Assembly: GCF_003946165.1 (NCBI RefSeq)
Contig: NZ_RHOI01000021.1
Span: forward strand, 1-48,827
Length of the DNA stretch: 48,827 bases
DNA from: Lacticaseibacillus baoqingensis
GTDB taxonomy: Bacteria > Bacillota > Bacilli > Lactobacillales > Lactobacillaceae
Reading direction: 5' to 3'
In this document: piece by piece, positions 23,951 through 33,386 of the stretch
Layout: the number at the start of each line of letters is the position of its first letter
Position numbering within the stretch: position 1 is the first letter of the stretch
Made by a program: the position numbers and the translations under genes
Notes under the pieces: model-generated
Told to the model about the DNA's origin: nothing
The model's input: the letters and a program-made list of their open reading frames with translations, nothing else
The model's database searches: none

Positions 23951-25120
23951 TTATGCACGCTTTTGCTGTTGTGTCTTGTACGTATTCATAATATCAATCA
24001 TATCTGCTTCAGAAACCAGGTCGGTGCGATCGGCCACGTTTTTGAAGATCGGGAAGATCACCTTCATCATATTACGGTCAACAGTGTACCCCATTTCATT
24101 GAACTTGTTCATGACCGCATGCGACCCGGACAGCTTGCCCAGCGGCAGCCGTGAGTGCATTCCTACAGATTCTGGGGTGAGGATCTCGTAAGTCTGGTGG
24201 TTCTTTAAAAAGCCGTCTTGATGGATCCCTGATTCATGCGAGAACGCATTGGCGCCCACGATCGGCTTATTTGGCCCTACGGCGATGCCAGAAGCGTTTT
24301 CCACGATTTCAGACATATGCTTGGTGCGCTTCATTTGGATCCCAGTTTCGGCGTTATAGTAATCACCACGCACCGCGATGGCCGCCGCCACTTCGATCAA
24401 ATCGACATTGCCGGCGCGCTCGCCTAACCCATTGACGGTGCCTTGGATTTGAGTGGCACCATTTTTGATCGCCGCCATCGCGTTGGCCATCGCCATGCCC
24501 AGGTCATTGTGGGTATGCGCAGCCCATTCGATGTCATCGAAGTGCTTGATGTGCGCCTTCAGGTTGGCAAAAATCGCCCCGAATTCTTCCGGATCATCAT
24601 ACCCGACCGTATCCGGAATGTTGATGCAATTGGCCCCAGCATCGATCGCCGCTTGCACCGCTTCCACTAAGAAGTCTGGTTCTGTGCGGGAAGCATCTTC
24701 TGGCGAGAATTCAATGAAGTCGACTTTGGACTTGGCATAAGCCACATCACTGCGGATGGCAGCGATCATTTCTGCTTTGCTCATGTGTAATTTGTATTCA
24801 CGGTGGATCGGGCTGGTGGCGATGAAGGTGTGCAGCATTTGATGCGGTGCCGGGGCGATTGCTTCGGCCACAGCATCGATGTCTTTGCGTACCAGCCTTG
24901 CCAAGCCGGTGACGGTGGTTTTCTTGATGGTCTTGGCAATGGCATTGACGGCTTTGAAGTCTTCAGGGCTGGCAATTGGGAAACCGGCTTCAATATAGTC
25001 GACACCCCATTCTTCTAGGGCCTTTGCGATCGCAACTTTTTGTTCAACATTGAAGTTGACCCCAATGGTTTGTTCCCCGTCACGCAGCGTGGTATCGAAA
25101 AATTTAACTTGTTTCTTCAT
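23951..25120 (-). CDS. leuA: 2-isopropylmalate synthase-like enzyme, short form
   Basis: A 389-residue DRE-TIM metallolyase. It has the N-terminal catalytic motif FDTTLRDGEQ, the metal-binding HTHNDLG and NGLGERAGNVDL. The HMGL-like barrel and a linker are present, but the C-terminal allosteric LeuA dimer domain (about 120 residues in full-length enzymes) is missing, so feedback inhibition by leucine at that domain is not expected. The family condenses 2-oxoisovalerate with acetyl-CoA; homocitrate or citramalate synthase-type activity is an alternative. A leucine-rich leader peptide and attenuator upstream favour leucine synthesis. No leuBCD genes are adjacent. Confidence 0.85.
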   Translation of the reverse strand: MKKQVKFFDTTLRDGEQTIGVNFNVEQKVAIAKALEEWGVDYIEAGFPIASPEDFKAVNAIAKTIKKTTVTGLARLVRKDIDAVAEAIAPAPHQMLHTFIATSPIHREYKLHMSKAEMIAAIRSDVAYAKSKVDFIEFSPEDASRTEPDFLVEAVQAAIDAGANCINIPDTVGYDDPEEFGAIFANLKAHIKHFDDIEWAAHTHNDLGMAMANAMAAIKNGATQIQGTVNGLGERAGNVDLIEVAAAIAVRGDYYNAETGIQMKRTKHMSEIVENASGIAVGPNKPIVGANAFSHESGIHQDGFLKNHQTYEILTPESVGMHSRLPLGKLSGSHAVMNKFNEMGYTVDRNMMKVIFPIFKNVADRTDLVSEADMIDIMNTYKTQQQKRA

Positions 25121-25161
25121 ATTAAAACCCTCCAGATAGATTGTGTCTTATGTAGAAAAAC

Positions 25162-25290
25162 AAAAAAGAGGCTAACTAAGCGTCTTAAGACGCCTTGCTA
25201 GCCCCATGGAATGACTAGCCATCGCTTGGTTAACGATGGCATTGCAGCCATCGCTTAGTCGATGGCCGCATCCAAAAATGCCGCGATCGA
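25162..25290 (-). promoter_or_regulatory. Transcription attenuator of leuA
   Basis: Between the leader peptide and leuA the minus strand carries alternating complementary blocks: GCCATCG, CGATGGC, GCCATCG and CGATGGC again. Neighbours can pair in mutually exclusive ways. They are followed by a terminator hairpin (25170-25203), a stem of about 17 bp from GGCTAGC to TTAGCC with a TTTTTT run at 25162-25167. The arrangement is that of a ribosome-stalling attenuator: leucine shortage would stall the leader and favour an antiterminator. A T-box is unlikely, as I see no AGGGTGGNACCGCG element. Confidence 0.85.
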
Positions 25291-25362
25291 CTAAAGCAAC
25301 AATCGATCACGCAACAACGCGGAAGCAACTAACATTGATCGGCTAATAATGACTTGATTCAT
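25291..25362 (-). CDS. Leucine-rich leader peptide of leuA
   Basis: This 23-codon ORF begins MNQVIISRSMLV and ends LLRDRLLL followed by TAG. Six leucines, two isoleucines and two valines are present, with three leucine codons directly before the stop, where stalling would reach the first attenuator arm. GTGGAGG stands nine bases before the ATG. The length and position are typical of amino-acid leader peptides. Confidence 0.88.
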   Translation of the reverse strand: MNQVIISRSMLVASALLRDRLLL

Positions 25363-25497
25363 GATAATGACCTCCACTTGTTTGATGAGTCTTAGATTAA
25401 ATGATTCTCACAATAATGTCAATAGTTTTAACCAATTTCTTTTCAAAACGCCAGACAATTGTGCAAAAGTGCGTTGCGGTTGGTCTTCCGCCGCCAA

Positions 25498-25533
25498 AAA
25501 AACCGCAGCGTGACAACTGTCACACTGCGGTTT
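25498..25533 (-). terminator. Terminator of parE-parC
   Basis: Stem AAACCGCAGTGTGACA with its complement (one mismatch) and a short loop, then a seven-base T-run on the minus strand, about 35 bases after parC. Confidence 0.9.
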
Positions 25534-25564
25534 CACGCCGCATCTTCCAGGTACCCCGCTGATG

Positions 25565-28015
25565 TTATTGGGCGTCCGGGATATCTAAAACTGTTTCTGG
25601 GTGCACATAAACTGGCGTGCCTTGGGTTTCCACATCGATCACAAACGAGCCATTTGAGTAGCGATCCCCATCTGGGCTTGCATTCGGATCAAGCGGGATC
25701 ACGGTATCGCTATCAGTGAGCACCTGCAAGGTCGTGTTGGCATCGACTTGCGTCATCGCCACGATCCGATGCGGATTCTTCTTCAACTCGCGCAAGATCA
25801 TCAAGCCGCGCCGGGCGCGGGTGCTGATGCCCATTTCTTTAAGCTTCATTTTCTTAAAGGCGCCGCGTTGGGTCAAGATCGCTACTTCAGTCGCTTCTGG
25901 ATCTGCCGCTAAGATGAAGCTGACCACGCGATCGCCGTCTTTGAGATCAACGCTCTTCACGCCAGTCGCGCGGGCACCGATCACGGACACTTCTGCCAAT
26001 GGGAACTGTAAGCCATAGGCATGGTTGGTCGCCGCAAAGACGGTGAGCTTGTCAGCGGCCGCAACAAAATACGCATTGGTGACGAAGGCGTCTTTGGCTT
26101 TGAGTTTCATCCCCACCATCGCGCGGCTCTTATAGTTGCGCTGCGGCTGCATGTCGGCCAAAGCCGTTTGTTTGATATAACCGTCGCTTGACCCTAAGAC
26201 AAAATGACCCGTCGCAGACAAGTCGTCGAACCCAAAAGCAGCGATCACTTGCTCATCAGTGCTGATCCCGACCGTTTGACTGAGATGCTCGCCGGCGTCT
26301 TTCCAGCGCGTGTCGGTGATCTCATGGACTGGTCGGTAAATGACGTTGCCTTTGTTGGTGAAAATGTACAAGTGCTGCAAGGTGCCCATTTCCGCCTTAT
26401 AAATGGCAAAGTCATTGTCCTTCAACCCATTGTCTTCGGCGTCCACCGCTTGATAACTGCGCAAGGAACTGCGCTTCAAGTAGCCATCGCGCGACACTAA
26501 GACCATCACTTGTTCATCAGCCACAGTGACAGTCGTATCGACTTCTAAGGCCTCGATTTCAGCTTGAATGCTGGATTTGCGGTCATCGCCATAGGTTTTG
26601 GCGATCGCCGCCAATTCCTTTTCGATCACTTGATCGCGCACTGTAGGGTCATTTAGGATCTGGTGGTAGCCGGCGATTGCTTTAGCCAATTGGGCAGCTT
26701 CTGCTTCTAAGGCCGTGATATCCGTATTGGTCAAGCGATACAGCTGCAAGGAAACGATCGCTTCAGCTTGTGCTTCCGAAAAGTCATAGGCGGCCACCAA
26801 GTTGTGCTTGGCATCCCCTTTGTCTTTACTACCGCGAATGGTTTTGATCACTTGATCTAAAATCGAGATCATCTTGATCAAGCCTTCAACGATGTGCTGA
26901 CGCGCGGCGGCTCTTTTCAAATCGTATTCGGTGCGCCGAGTGATCACATTGCGCCGGTGGGCGACATAAGCTTCCAGCATCGGCTTTAAGCCCAGCTGCT
27001 TAGGCTTCATATCGGCAATAGCAACCATGTTGAAGTTATACGAGATCTGCAAATCGGTGTTCTTGAAGAGATACGTTAAGATGCCATCAGCATTGGCTTC
27101 TTTTTTCAGTTCAATGACCACGCTTAAGCCGAAGCGATCAGATTCATCGCGCACTTCAGCGATCCCATCGACTTTTTTGGCGACGCGCAATTCATCGATC
27201 TTCTTGACCAAGTCCGCCTTGTTGACTTCATAAGGCAGCTCAGTGACCACGATCTGCTGCTTGCCGCCGCGGATCTCTTCAGTATGGGTCCTAGAGCGCA
27301 CCACGATCTTGCCGCGGCCGGTTTCATAGGCTTTTTGGATCCCTTCGACGCCTTGAATGATCCCGCCAGTGGGAAAATCCGGGCCTTGGACGAATTTCAT
27401 CAACTGCGCCAAGTCAGCGTCCGGATGCTTCAGCAGATATAAGATCGCATTGATCACTTCCCGCAAGTTATGCGGCGGGATATCCGTGGCATAACCTGCC
27501 GAGATCCCAGTGGCACCATTGACCAAGAGATTCGGAAAGGCCGCTGGCAATACCGTCGGCTCTTGCGCCGTGTCATCGAAGTTCAACACCATATCCACGG
27601 TGTCTTTGTCGATGTCTTTGAGCATTTCACCAGCGATCTTTGCCAACCGCGCTTCGGTGTAACGCATCGCAGCTGGCGGATCGCCATCCATCGACCCGTT
27701 GTTGCCGTGCATTTCGATCAGCGGTGCGCGTAATTTCCAGTCTTGGCTAAGCCGCACCATGGCTTCATAAATCGAGCTGTCGCCATGCGGGTGATAATTC
27801 CCCATGACATTCCCAACAGATTTAGCCGACTTGCGAAACCCATGATCATAGGTGTTGCCATCTTGATTCATGGCAAACAAGATCCGGCGCTGCACCGGCT
27901 TAAGGCCGTCACGGACGTCAGGTAACGCACGTTCTTGGATGATGTATTTCGAATAGCGGCCAAAACGCTCACCCATCACCTGCTCCAGGGTCATTTCTTG
28001 TATCTGATTTGCCAT
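25565..28015 (-). CDS. parC: DNA topoisomerase IV subunit A
   Basis: The 816-residue DNA-cleaving subunit of topoisomerase IV, which decatenates daughter chromosomes. It shows the catalytic tyrosine Y119 in AAMRYTEARL and the quinolone-resistance region HPHGDSSIYEAM with S80 and E84 unaltered. The C-terminal beta-pinwheel domain follows. It starts three bases after parE ends, so the two are coupled. Length is typical for lactobacilli. Confidence 0.97.
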   Translation of the reverse strand: MANQIQEMTLEQVMGERFGRYSKYIIQERALPDVRDGLKPVQRRILFAMNQDGNTYDHGFRKSAKSVGNVMGNYHPHGDSSIYEAMVRLSQDWKLRAPLIEMHGNNGSMDGDPPAAMRYTEARLAKIAGEMLKDIDKDTVDMVLNFDDTAQEPTVLPAAFPNLLVNGATGISAGYATDIPPHNLREVINAILYLLKHPDADLAQLMKFVQGPDFPTGGIIQGVEGIQKAYETGRGKIVVRSRTHTEEIRGGKQQIVVTELPYEVNKADLVKKIDELRVAKKVDGIAEVRDESDRFGLSVVIELKKEANADGILTYLFKNTDLQISYNFNMVAIADMKPKQLGLKPMLEAYVAHRRNVITRRTEYDLKRAAARQHIVEGLIKMISILDQVIKTIRGSKDKGDAKHNLVAAYDFSEAQAEAIVSLQLYRLTNTDITALEAEAAQLAKAIAGYHQILNDPTVRDQVIEKELAAIAKTYGDDRKSSIQAEIEALEVDTTVTVADEQVMVLVSRDGYLKRSSLRSYQAVDAEDNGLKDNDFAIYKAEMGTLQHLYIFTNKGNVIYRPVHEITDTRWKDAGEHLSQTVGISTDEQVIAAFGFDDLSATGHFVLGSSDGYIKQTALADMQPQRNYKSRAMVGMKLKAKDAFVTNAYFVAAADKLTVFAATNHAYGLQFPLAEVSVIGARATGVKSVDLKDGDRVVSFILAADPEATEVAILTQRGAFKKMKLKEMGISTRARRGLMILRELKKNPHRIVAMTQVDANTTLQVLTDSDTVIPLDPNASPDGDRYSNGSFVIDVETQGTPVYVHPETVLDIPDAQ

Positions 28016-28018
28016 GGC

Positions 28019-30031
28019 CTATTTTTTCCCCTTTCGCAGTTGTTGTTTGATCTTCGCCGCCCCAAATTGCATGTTTGCATGGTCAACGGTTTTGGTTTCC
28101 AGGATGCTGCCATCGTCATCCAAGTCGAATTCGACATTGTTTTCGATCCATTCCCGCCGCGGTTCGACGCGATCGCCCATCAAAGTCGTCACGCGTCGTT
28201 CGGCTAAGGCCCCATCTTCCACCCGTACCCGGATCAACGTCCGCGTTTCTGGGTTCATAGTGGTTTCCCACAGCTGGTCAGCATTCATTTCCCCTAACCC
28301 TTTGAACCGAGTCAAGGTGTAGCCTTTGCCCATTTTTTTGGTTTCAGCTTCCAACTCTTCATCCGTCCAGGCATAGGCGATCTTCACGTTGGCCCCTTTG
28401 CCTTTTTGCAGGCGATACAGCGGCGGCAAGGCGATATAGACCTTCCCTGCGTCCATTAACGGCCGCATATAGCGATAGAAAAAGGTCAACAGCAAGACTT
28501 GGATATGCGCCCCATCGGTATCGGCATCGGTCATGATGATGACTTTGTCGTAATTGGCCGCCTCCACGTCAAACTCTGCCCCCACACCAGCGCCGATGGT
28601 ATAGATCATCGTGTTGATCTCGGCGTTTTTGGTGATGTCGGCTAACTTGGCCTTTTGAGTGTTCAAAACCTTCCCGCGCAACGGCAAAATGGCTTGGAAC
28701 TTCCGGTCGCGCCCTTGCTTGGCGGAACCACCAGCAGAATCCCCCTCGACCAGGTACAATTCGTTTTTCTTCGCATTTTTCGATTGTGCCGGGGTCAGTT
28801 TGCCGGATAACAAGCTGGAGTCTTTCTTCTTGCGCTTGCCATGCCGGGAATCATCCCGGGCACGCCGGGCAGCTTCGCGGGCTTCACGGGCTTTGATGGC
28901 TTTGCGCACCAGCTCTTGAGCGGCTTCGCCATTTTCCATCAAATAAAAGCTCAGTTGCTCATAGATCACTGAATCAACGACCGAACGCGCTTGTTGGGTG
29001 CCAAGTTTGCCTTTGGTTTGGCCTTCAAACTGCAAGATCTCTTCTGGGATCCGCACGGCTAATACACCGGCTAAGCCTTCGCGCACATCTGAGCCTTCGA
29101 GGTTTTTGTCTTTATCTTTCAACAAGTTGACTTTGCGGGCAAAATCGTTGAACGCCCGCGTCATCGCGCTGCGCAAGCCGACTTCATGGGTACCGCCGTC
29201 GCCAGTGCGCACGTTGTTGACAAAGCTGATCAAATTTTCTGAATAACCGTCATTATATTGGCCGGCAAAATCCACGACGATACCGTCTTTGGTGCCTTCA
29301 AAATTAAACACCGGAGATAATGTGTCGCGGTCTTCATTCAGATACTTGACGAAGCTGACCAGTCCATCTGGGTAATGGTATGCTTCAGATCGGTCGGTGC
29401 GCTCGTCAGTCAAGGTGATCGTGATGTCTTTTAATAAAAACGCTGATTCCCGCAAGCGTTCCGCCAGCGTATCAAAGTGATAGGTTGTGGTGGTAAAGAT
29501 CGTCGGATCTGGCTTGAAGGTAATCGTGGTGCCATTAGGTTCGTTGACCTTGCCTAACTTGACCAAGGTGCCGTCTGGATGGCCGCCATCGATGAAGTGT
29601 TCTTCAAATGCATGCTTATCCCGCACCACGCGCACCGTTAACGACTCGCTTAGCGCATTGACGACACTGGAGCCGACCCCATGCAAACCACCGGAGGTCT
29701 TATAGGAATTCTGATCGAATTTCCCCCCAGCATGCAACACCGTCAAGATCACTTCGATCGTTGGCTTGCCAGACGGGTGCATCCCCGTTGGCATCCCCCG
29801 ACCATGGTCTTGCACGGTGATCGAGTTGTCGGCGTGGATCGTCACCGCGATGACGTCACCATATCCGGCCAACGCTTCATCTACGGCGTTGTCGACGATT
29901 TCATAAACCAGATGATGCAAGCCGCGGGTATCCGTAGAGCCAATATACATCCCTGGCCGCTTCCGCACGGCTTCTAGACCGTGCAGGACTTGGATCGATG
30001 AATCCGTATAAGCTGAACCTTGCGTATCCAT
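28019..30031 (-). CDS. parE: DNA topoisomerase IV subunit B
   Basis: The 670-residue ATPase subunit. GHKL ATP-binding motifs (EIVDNAVDEALAG, DHGRGMP, GGLHGVG) are followed by the transducer and a TOPRIM domain (VEGDSAGGSAKQGRDR, PLRGKVLNTQKA, DADTDGAHI). The QGRDR residues and the context with parC distinguish it from gyrB only together. It is divergent from plsY, as is common in Firmicutes. Confidence 0.97.
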   Translation of the reverse strand: MDTQGSAYTDSSIQVLHGLEAVRKRPGMYIGSTDTRGLHHLVYEIVDNAVDEALAGYGDVIAVTIHADNSITVQDHGRGMPTGMHPSGKPTIEVILTVLHAGGKFDQNSYKTSGGLHGVGSSVVNALSESLTVRVVRDKHAFEEHFIDGGHPDGTLVKLGKVNEPNGTTITFKPDPTIFTTTTYHFDTLAERLRESAFLLKDITITLTDERTDRSEAYHYPDGLVSFVKYLNEDRDTLSPVFNFEGTKDGIVVDFAGQYNDGYSENLISFVNNVRTGDGGTHEVGLRSAMTRAFNDFARKVNLLKDKDKNLEGSDVREGLAGVLAVRIPEEILQFEGQTKGKLGTQQARSVVDSVIYEQLSFYLMENGEAAQELVRKAIKAREAREAARRARDDSRHGKRKKKDSSLLSGKLTPAQSKNAKKNELYLVEGDSAGGSAKQGRDRKFQAILPLRGKVLNTQKAKLADITKNAEINTMIYTIGAGVGAEFDVEAANYDKVIIMTDADTDGAHIQVLLLTFFYRYMRPLMDAGKVYIALPPLYRLQKGKGANVKIAYAWTDEELEAETKKMGKGYTLTRFKGLGEMNADQLWETTMNPETRTLIRVRVEDGALAERRVTTLMGDRVEPRREWIENNVEFDLDDDGSILETKTVDHANMQFGAAKIKQQLRKGKK

Positions 30032-30200
30032 TCAATTCTCCCTCTCAAAAAAAGCATTATCTCTAGAGTACACCTTGATACCACGCGATTAAAAGCGCAA
30101 CTTTGCGCACGCCGTGGTCAAACAACCCCAACTATTTTACGCGTTGTCGCCACACCCGTCAAAAAATGCTACAATACAGCTACTGAAAGGAGTGGCACGT

Positions 30201-30824
30201 TTGCGATTAGCCTTAAGCTTTATCTTGGCTTACTTGATCGGCTCGATCCCCAGTGGGGTCTGGGTCGGCCAGTGGTTCTTCCACCAAGACATCCGTCAAG
30301 CTGGAAGCCACAACATCGGCACCACCAACGCCTACCGCGTCTTGGGCCCGGTTGGCGGCACCATTGTTTTGATCATGGACATCCTCAAAGGCACCTTGGG
30401 CGCAAGCCTGCCGATACTTTTGGGGATCCCGCAGCACTGGCTGGTTTTGATCGTGGGCTTAGCCGCCGTGGCTGGTCACACATTTTCGATCTTTATCGGC
30501 TTCAAAGGCGGCAAGGCCGTCGCCACCAGCGCCGGGATCTGCTTGGCGTATGACTGGCACTTCTTCTTGATCGCCTGCGCTGTGTTCCTCAGCTTGGTCT
30601 TATTGACCAGCATGGTCAGCGTGGCATCAACCTTAGGTATGGGAATCATCACGGTGTGGAGCTTGTTTTATCACGACTGGCTGTTGACCGCCGTTGCGAC
30701 TTGCTTGTGGGTGGTCTTCTTGGTCCGCCACAAAGACAACTTCGCCCGCATCAAAGCCGGCACCGAAAACATGGTGCCCTTTGGCTTAGGCCAGTATTTG
30801 CGACAGCGACGACTCCAACATTGA
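30201..30824 (+). CDS. plsY: Acyl-phosphate glycerol-3-phosphate acyltransferase
   Basis: A 207-residue polytopic membrane enzyme that makes lysophosphatidic acid from acyl-phosphate, the first step of phospholipid synthesis. The three cytosolic motifs are visible: GSIPSGVWVGQ, SHNIGTTNAYRVLG and GFKGGKAVATSAG. TTG at 30201 is taken as start because AAAGGAG is eight bases upstream and the N-terminus then matches the family; an in-frame ATG at 30114 would add an unrelated N-terminus. It is transcribed from an AT-rich region (TGCTACAAT) upstream and diverges from parE. Confidence 0.95.
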   Translation: MRLALSFILAYLIGSIPSGVWVGQWFFHQDIRQAGSHNIGTTNAYRVLGPVGGTIVLIMDILKGTLGASLPILLGIPQHWLVLIVGLAAVAGHTFSIFIGFKGGKAVATSAGICLAYDWHFFLIACAVFLSLVLLTSMVSVASTLGMGIITVWSLFYHDWLLTAVATCLWVVFLVRHKDNFARIKAGTENMVPFGLGQYLRQRRLQH

Positions 30825-30883
30825 TCGATCCAACATACGACCCAGCATAAATTCAACCTGCGAGTGAACTCGCGGCATCAACA

Positions 30884-30913
30884 AGGGCGTGCGACCAATT
30901 GTCGCACGCCCTT
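30884..30913 (+). terminator. Terminator of plsY
   Basis: Perfect 13-bp stem AGGGCGTGCGAC/GTCGCACGCCCT with a short loop and a T-rich tail (TTTGTTTGG) on the plus strand. Confidence 0.85.
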
Positions 30914-30930
30914 TGTTTGGTTGGAATTTA

Positions 30931-31045
30931 TCGTCGAGCTGCGGGGCGCAACGGCATTGCGTCTAAGCCATCCCGGTCACGGTGCGTGCCGCACCCAGGC
31001 TACCTTAGTCTCATGCCTAAAACCGCAGAGCTCCGCTTTGGTTTA
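30931..31045 (-). repeat. Locus B of the dispersed structured repeat (one unit)
   Basis: A single unit of about 113 bp with arms GGCATTGCGTCTAAG and CTTAGTCTCATGCC and apical hairpin GGTGCG-TGC-CGCACC. Its right end runs into the lacX stop codon, so on the minus strand it forms the start of the lacX 3' untranslated region. It is in the same orientation as all other copies. Confidence 0.8.
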
Positions 31046-31924
31046 GAAGATCGCGATGCTGTAGCTGTGGTCGAAGACGGCACCGGGTTCTAAGCGATTG
31101 ATGCCTAGCTTGCGCGTTAAATCACCGTCAGCGTCGATCGGATCGGCGATGCCCCACCAAGGTTCGATGCAGACAAAATCCCCAGTGGTAGGATACGGGC
31201 TCCAAACGCCTAAAAATGGCGCATCTGGAATCGTCACTTCAACCCCATGCCGCGTTTTTTCAGACCGGATCGAAAAAATCGTTTGGCCTTTGAGTTCATA
31301 GATGATCGCATCGTTTTTGAACAGCGCATGACTCAATTGTTGGTTGACGTCTGTGGCAGCTAAGGTGCGGTGAACATAATCGATCCCTTCGCCAGCTTTT
31401 AACGGAATAGTGACCCGCGACTTGCGCGGCTTGAATTCAAGATAGTAATCATCAAATTCGGTGTCGTCTGTCAAGGGCACGTTAAACCCAGGATGGCCGC
31501 CAATACCAAAGTACAGCGGGGCTTGGGTATCCGGGTTGATGACGTTGTAATTCACGCTGACCGCATTATTTTCCAAGGTATAAGTCAACGTCAATTTGAA
31601 AGCAAACGGATACTGCTGATGGGTCTGCTCATCATCGGTCAACACGAAGCTGATCGCGGTGGCCGAAACGTTTTCTGCCGTGAATTCGCGATCACGCGCA
31701 AAACCGTGTTGGGTCATGTGATACGTCTGCCCAGCATAGGTATACTGATCATCCTTCAAGGCCCCAACGATCGGAAATAGCACTGGCGCATGCCGCTTCC
31801 ACACAGCGGGATCGGCTTGCCAGTTATATTCTTGTCCAGTGTGGTTGTTGATGATGCTGGTGATCTCAGCGCCTTTAGGCTCGATGGTCACCGTCAAAAA
31901 ATCGTTTTGCAATGTATACGCCAT
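31043..31924 (-). CDS. Aldose 1-epimerase family protein (LacX-like)
   Basis: This 293-residue galactose-mutarotase-like beta-sandwich protein has GAEITSIINNHTGQEYNW, HAPVLFPIVGAL, the conserved HGFARD, and YFGIGGHPGFNVPL. These match the LacX/YeaD-type subgroup rather than classical GalM. It would act on the anomeric carbon of a sugar or sugar phosphate. It follows hslU by 22 bases and is probably read with it, a pairing known in lactobacilli. A structured repeat begins at its stop codon. Confidence 0.87.
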   Translation of the reverse strand: MAYTLQNDFLTVTIEPKGAEITSIINNHTGQEYNWQADPAVWKRHAPVLFPIVGALKDDQYTYAGQTYHMTQHGFARDREFTAENVSATAISFVLTDDEQTHQQYPFAFKLTLTYTLENNAVSVNYNVINPDTQAPLYFGIGGHPGFNVPLTDDTEFDDYYLEFKPRKSRVTIPLKAGEGIDYVHRTLAATDVNQQLSHALFKNDAIIYELKGQTIFSIRSEKTRHGVEVTIPDAPFLGVWSPYPTTGDFVCIEPWWGIADPIDADGDLTRKLGINRLEPGAVFDHSYSIAIF

Positions 31925-31946
31925 GCTGAAAACTTCCTTTACGTGA

Positions 31947-33347
31947 TTAAAGTATGAACCGCGTCATGTCCTTATCTGCCGCGATCTCGCCGATTTTATC
32001 TTGCACATATTTAGCCGTAATGGTGATGTCGCCCATTTGCATGTCAGGGCCTTCATACAAGATATCTTCCAACAACTTCTCCAAGATCGTGGCCAAACGC
32101 CGCGCCCCGATGTTGTCGGTGTCGCGATTGACACGAATGGCGATCTGCGCGATTTCTTCGATGGCTTCTTTGGTGAAAGTGACATGCACCCCATCGGCGC
32201 CGATCAACGCCATATACTGCTTGACTAAAGCGTTGTCCGGTTCCGTCAGAATACGCACGAAATCGGTTTCTGTCAAGTCGTTCAGTTCAACGCGAATCGG
32301 GAAACGTCCTTGTAATTCTGGGATCAAGTCAGATGGCTTAGCGGTCGCAAACGCCCCTGAGCCGATGAACAAGACATGATCGGTGTTTAACGGCCCGTAT
32401 TTGGTGTTGACTTGTGAGCCTTCAACGATTGGCAAAATATCGCGCTGGACCCCGTCACGAGAGACTTCTCCGGCGGTTTTCTTGTCGCCGGAAGCGATCT
32501 TGTCGATTTCGTCGATGAAAATGATCCCGTTGTTTTCAGCCGCTTGAATCGCATCATGATAAATATCGGCGTGATTGACCAACTTATCAGATTCTTCTTT
32601 GATGAAGACTTCACGAGCTTCTTTAACCGTCATGGTCCGCTGCACGCGCTTTTGCGGCATCAGGTTGCCAAGCATCTCACCCATGTCGATGCCCATTTGG
32701 CCGTACATGTCATTCATGCCGGAGCCTTTTTTCTCATCGGCAACCGTCACCGTCAATTCGCGGTCTTCCAACAGCCCTTTTTCCAGTTGTTCCGCCACCG
32801 ACAAGCGCTGGTTGCGAATGTCATCGGTGACCTCTTCATCTTCTTTAGGCGCTTGCGGCAGATTGCCATTTTGCAAACCTTGCAACATGCTCATCATGTC
32901 TGCCATCGGGTTGCCGTTTTTCTTTTCTTTCTTGATGGCCGGCACCAGCAGCTTGACTAAGCGCTTGTCCGCTTCTCGCCGAGCACGCGCCCGGACATTG
33001 GCAAATTGTTTTTGCTCTTCCATCGCTACTGCCACGTCTGCCAAATCGCGCACCATGGATTCCACATCGCGGCCAACGTAGCCGACTTCGGTGAATTTGG
33101 TTGCTTCGACTTTGACAAATGGCGCGTTGACCACATTTGCCAGCCGCCGTGCAATTTCGGTTTTACCGACACCGGTAGGCCCGATCATCAGCAAGTTTTT
33201 CGGCGTGATCTCTTTTTGCATCTTATCAGACAGCTGCATCCGGCGGTACCGGTTGTACAACGCCACCGCCACGGCGCGCTTGGCGTCATCTTGGCCGATC
33301 ACATAACTATCGAGTTCTTGAACGATTTCTTTTGGGGTTTTAACCAT
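31947..33347 (-). CDS. hslU: ATP-dependent protease ATPase subunit HslU
   Basis: This 466-residue AAA+ unfoldase (ClpY) feeds proteins to HslV. It has the substrate-handling N-terminus KEIVQELDSYVIGQDDAKRAVAVAL, Walker A GPTGVGKTE, the pore motif near VGYVGRDVES, an I-domain and Walker B IIFIDEIDKI. GGAGGTCC before the ATG at 33347 fixes the start. It is separated from hslV by about 285 bases, unusually far for this pair, because two structured repeats lie in between. Confidence 0.96.
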   Translation of the reverse strand: MVKTPKEIVQELDSYVIGQDDAKRAVAVALYNRYRRMQLSDKMQKEITPKNLLMIGPTGVGKTEIARRLANVVNAPFVKVEATKFTEVGYVGRDVESMVRDLADVAVAMEEQKQFANVRARARREADKRLVKLLVPAIKKEKKNGNPMADMMSMLQGLQNGNLPQAPKEDEEVTDDIRNQRLSVAEQLEKGLLEDRELTVTVADEKKGSGMNDMYGQMGIDMGEMLGNLMPQKRVQRTMTVKEAREVFIKEESDKLVNHADIYHDAIQAAENNGIIFIDEIDKIASGDKKTAGEVSRDGVQRDILPIVEGSQVNTKYGPLNTDHVLFIGSGAFATAKPSDLIPELQGRFPIRVELNDLTETDFVRILTEPDNALVKQYMALIGADGVHVTFTKEAIEEIAQIAIRVNRDTDNIGARRLATILEKLLEDILYEGPDMQMGDITITAKYVQDKIGEIAADKDMTRFIL

Positions 33348-33386
33348 ATGGACCTCCATGGATCATCTGGATTTTTTTGAATGGGT

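Noticed and set aside
25141-25362. T-box riboswitch upstream of leuA
   Set aside because: The AGGGTGGNACCGCG T-box element is missing, and a leucine-rich leader peptide explains the region better.
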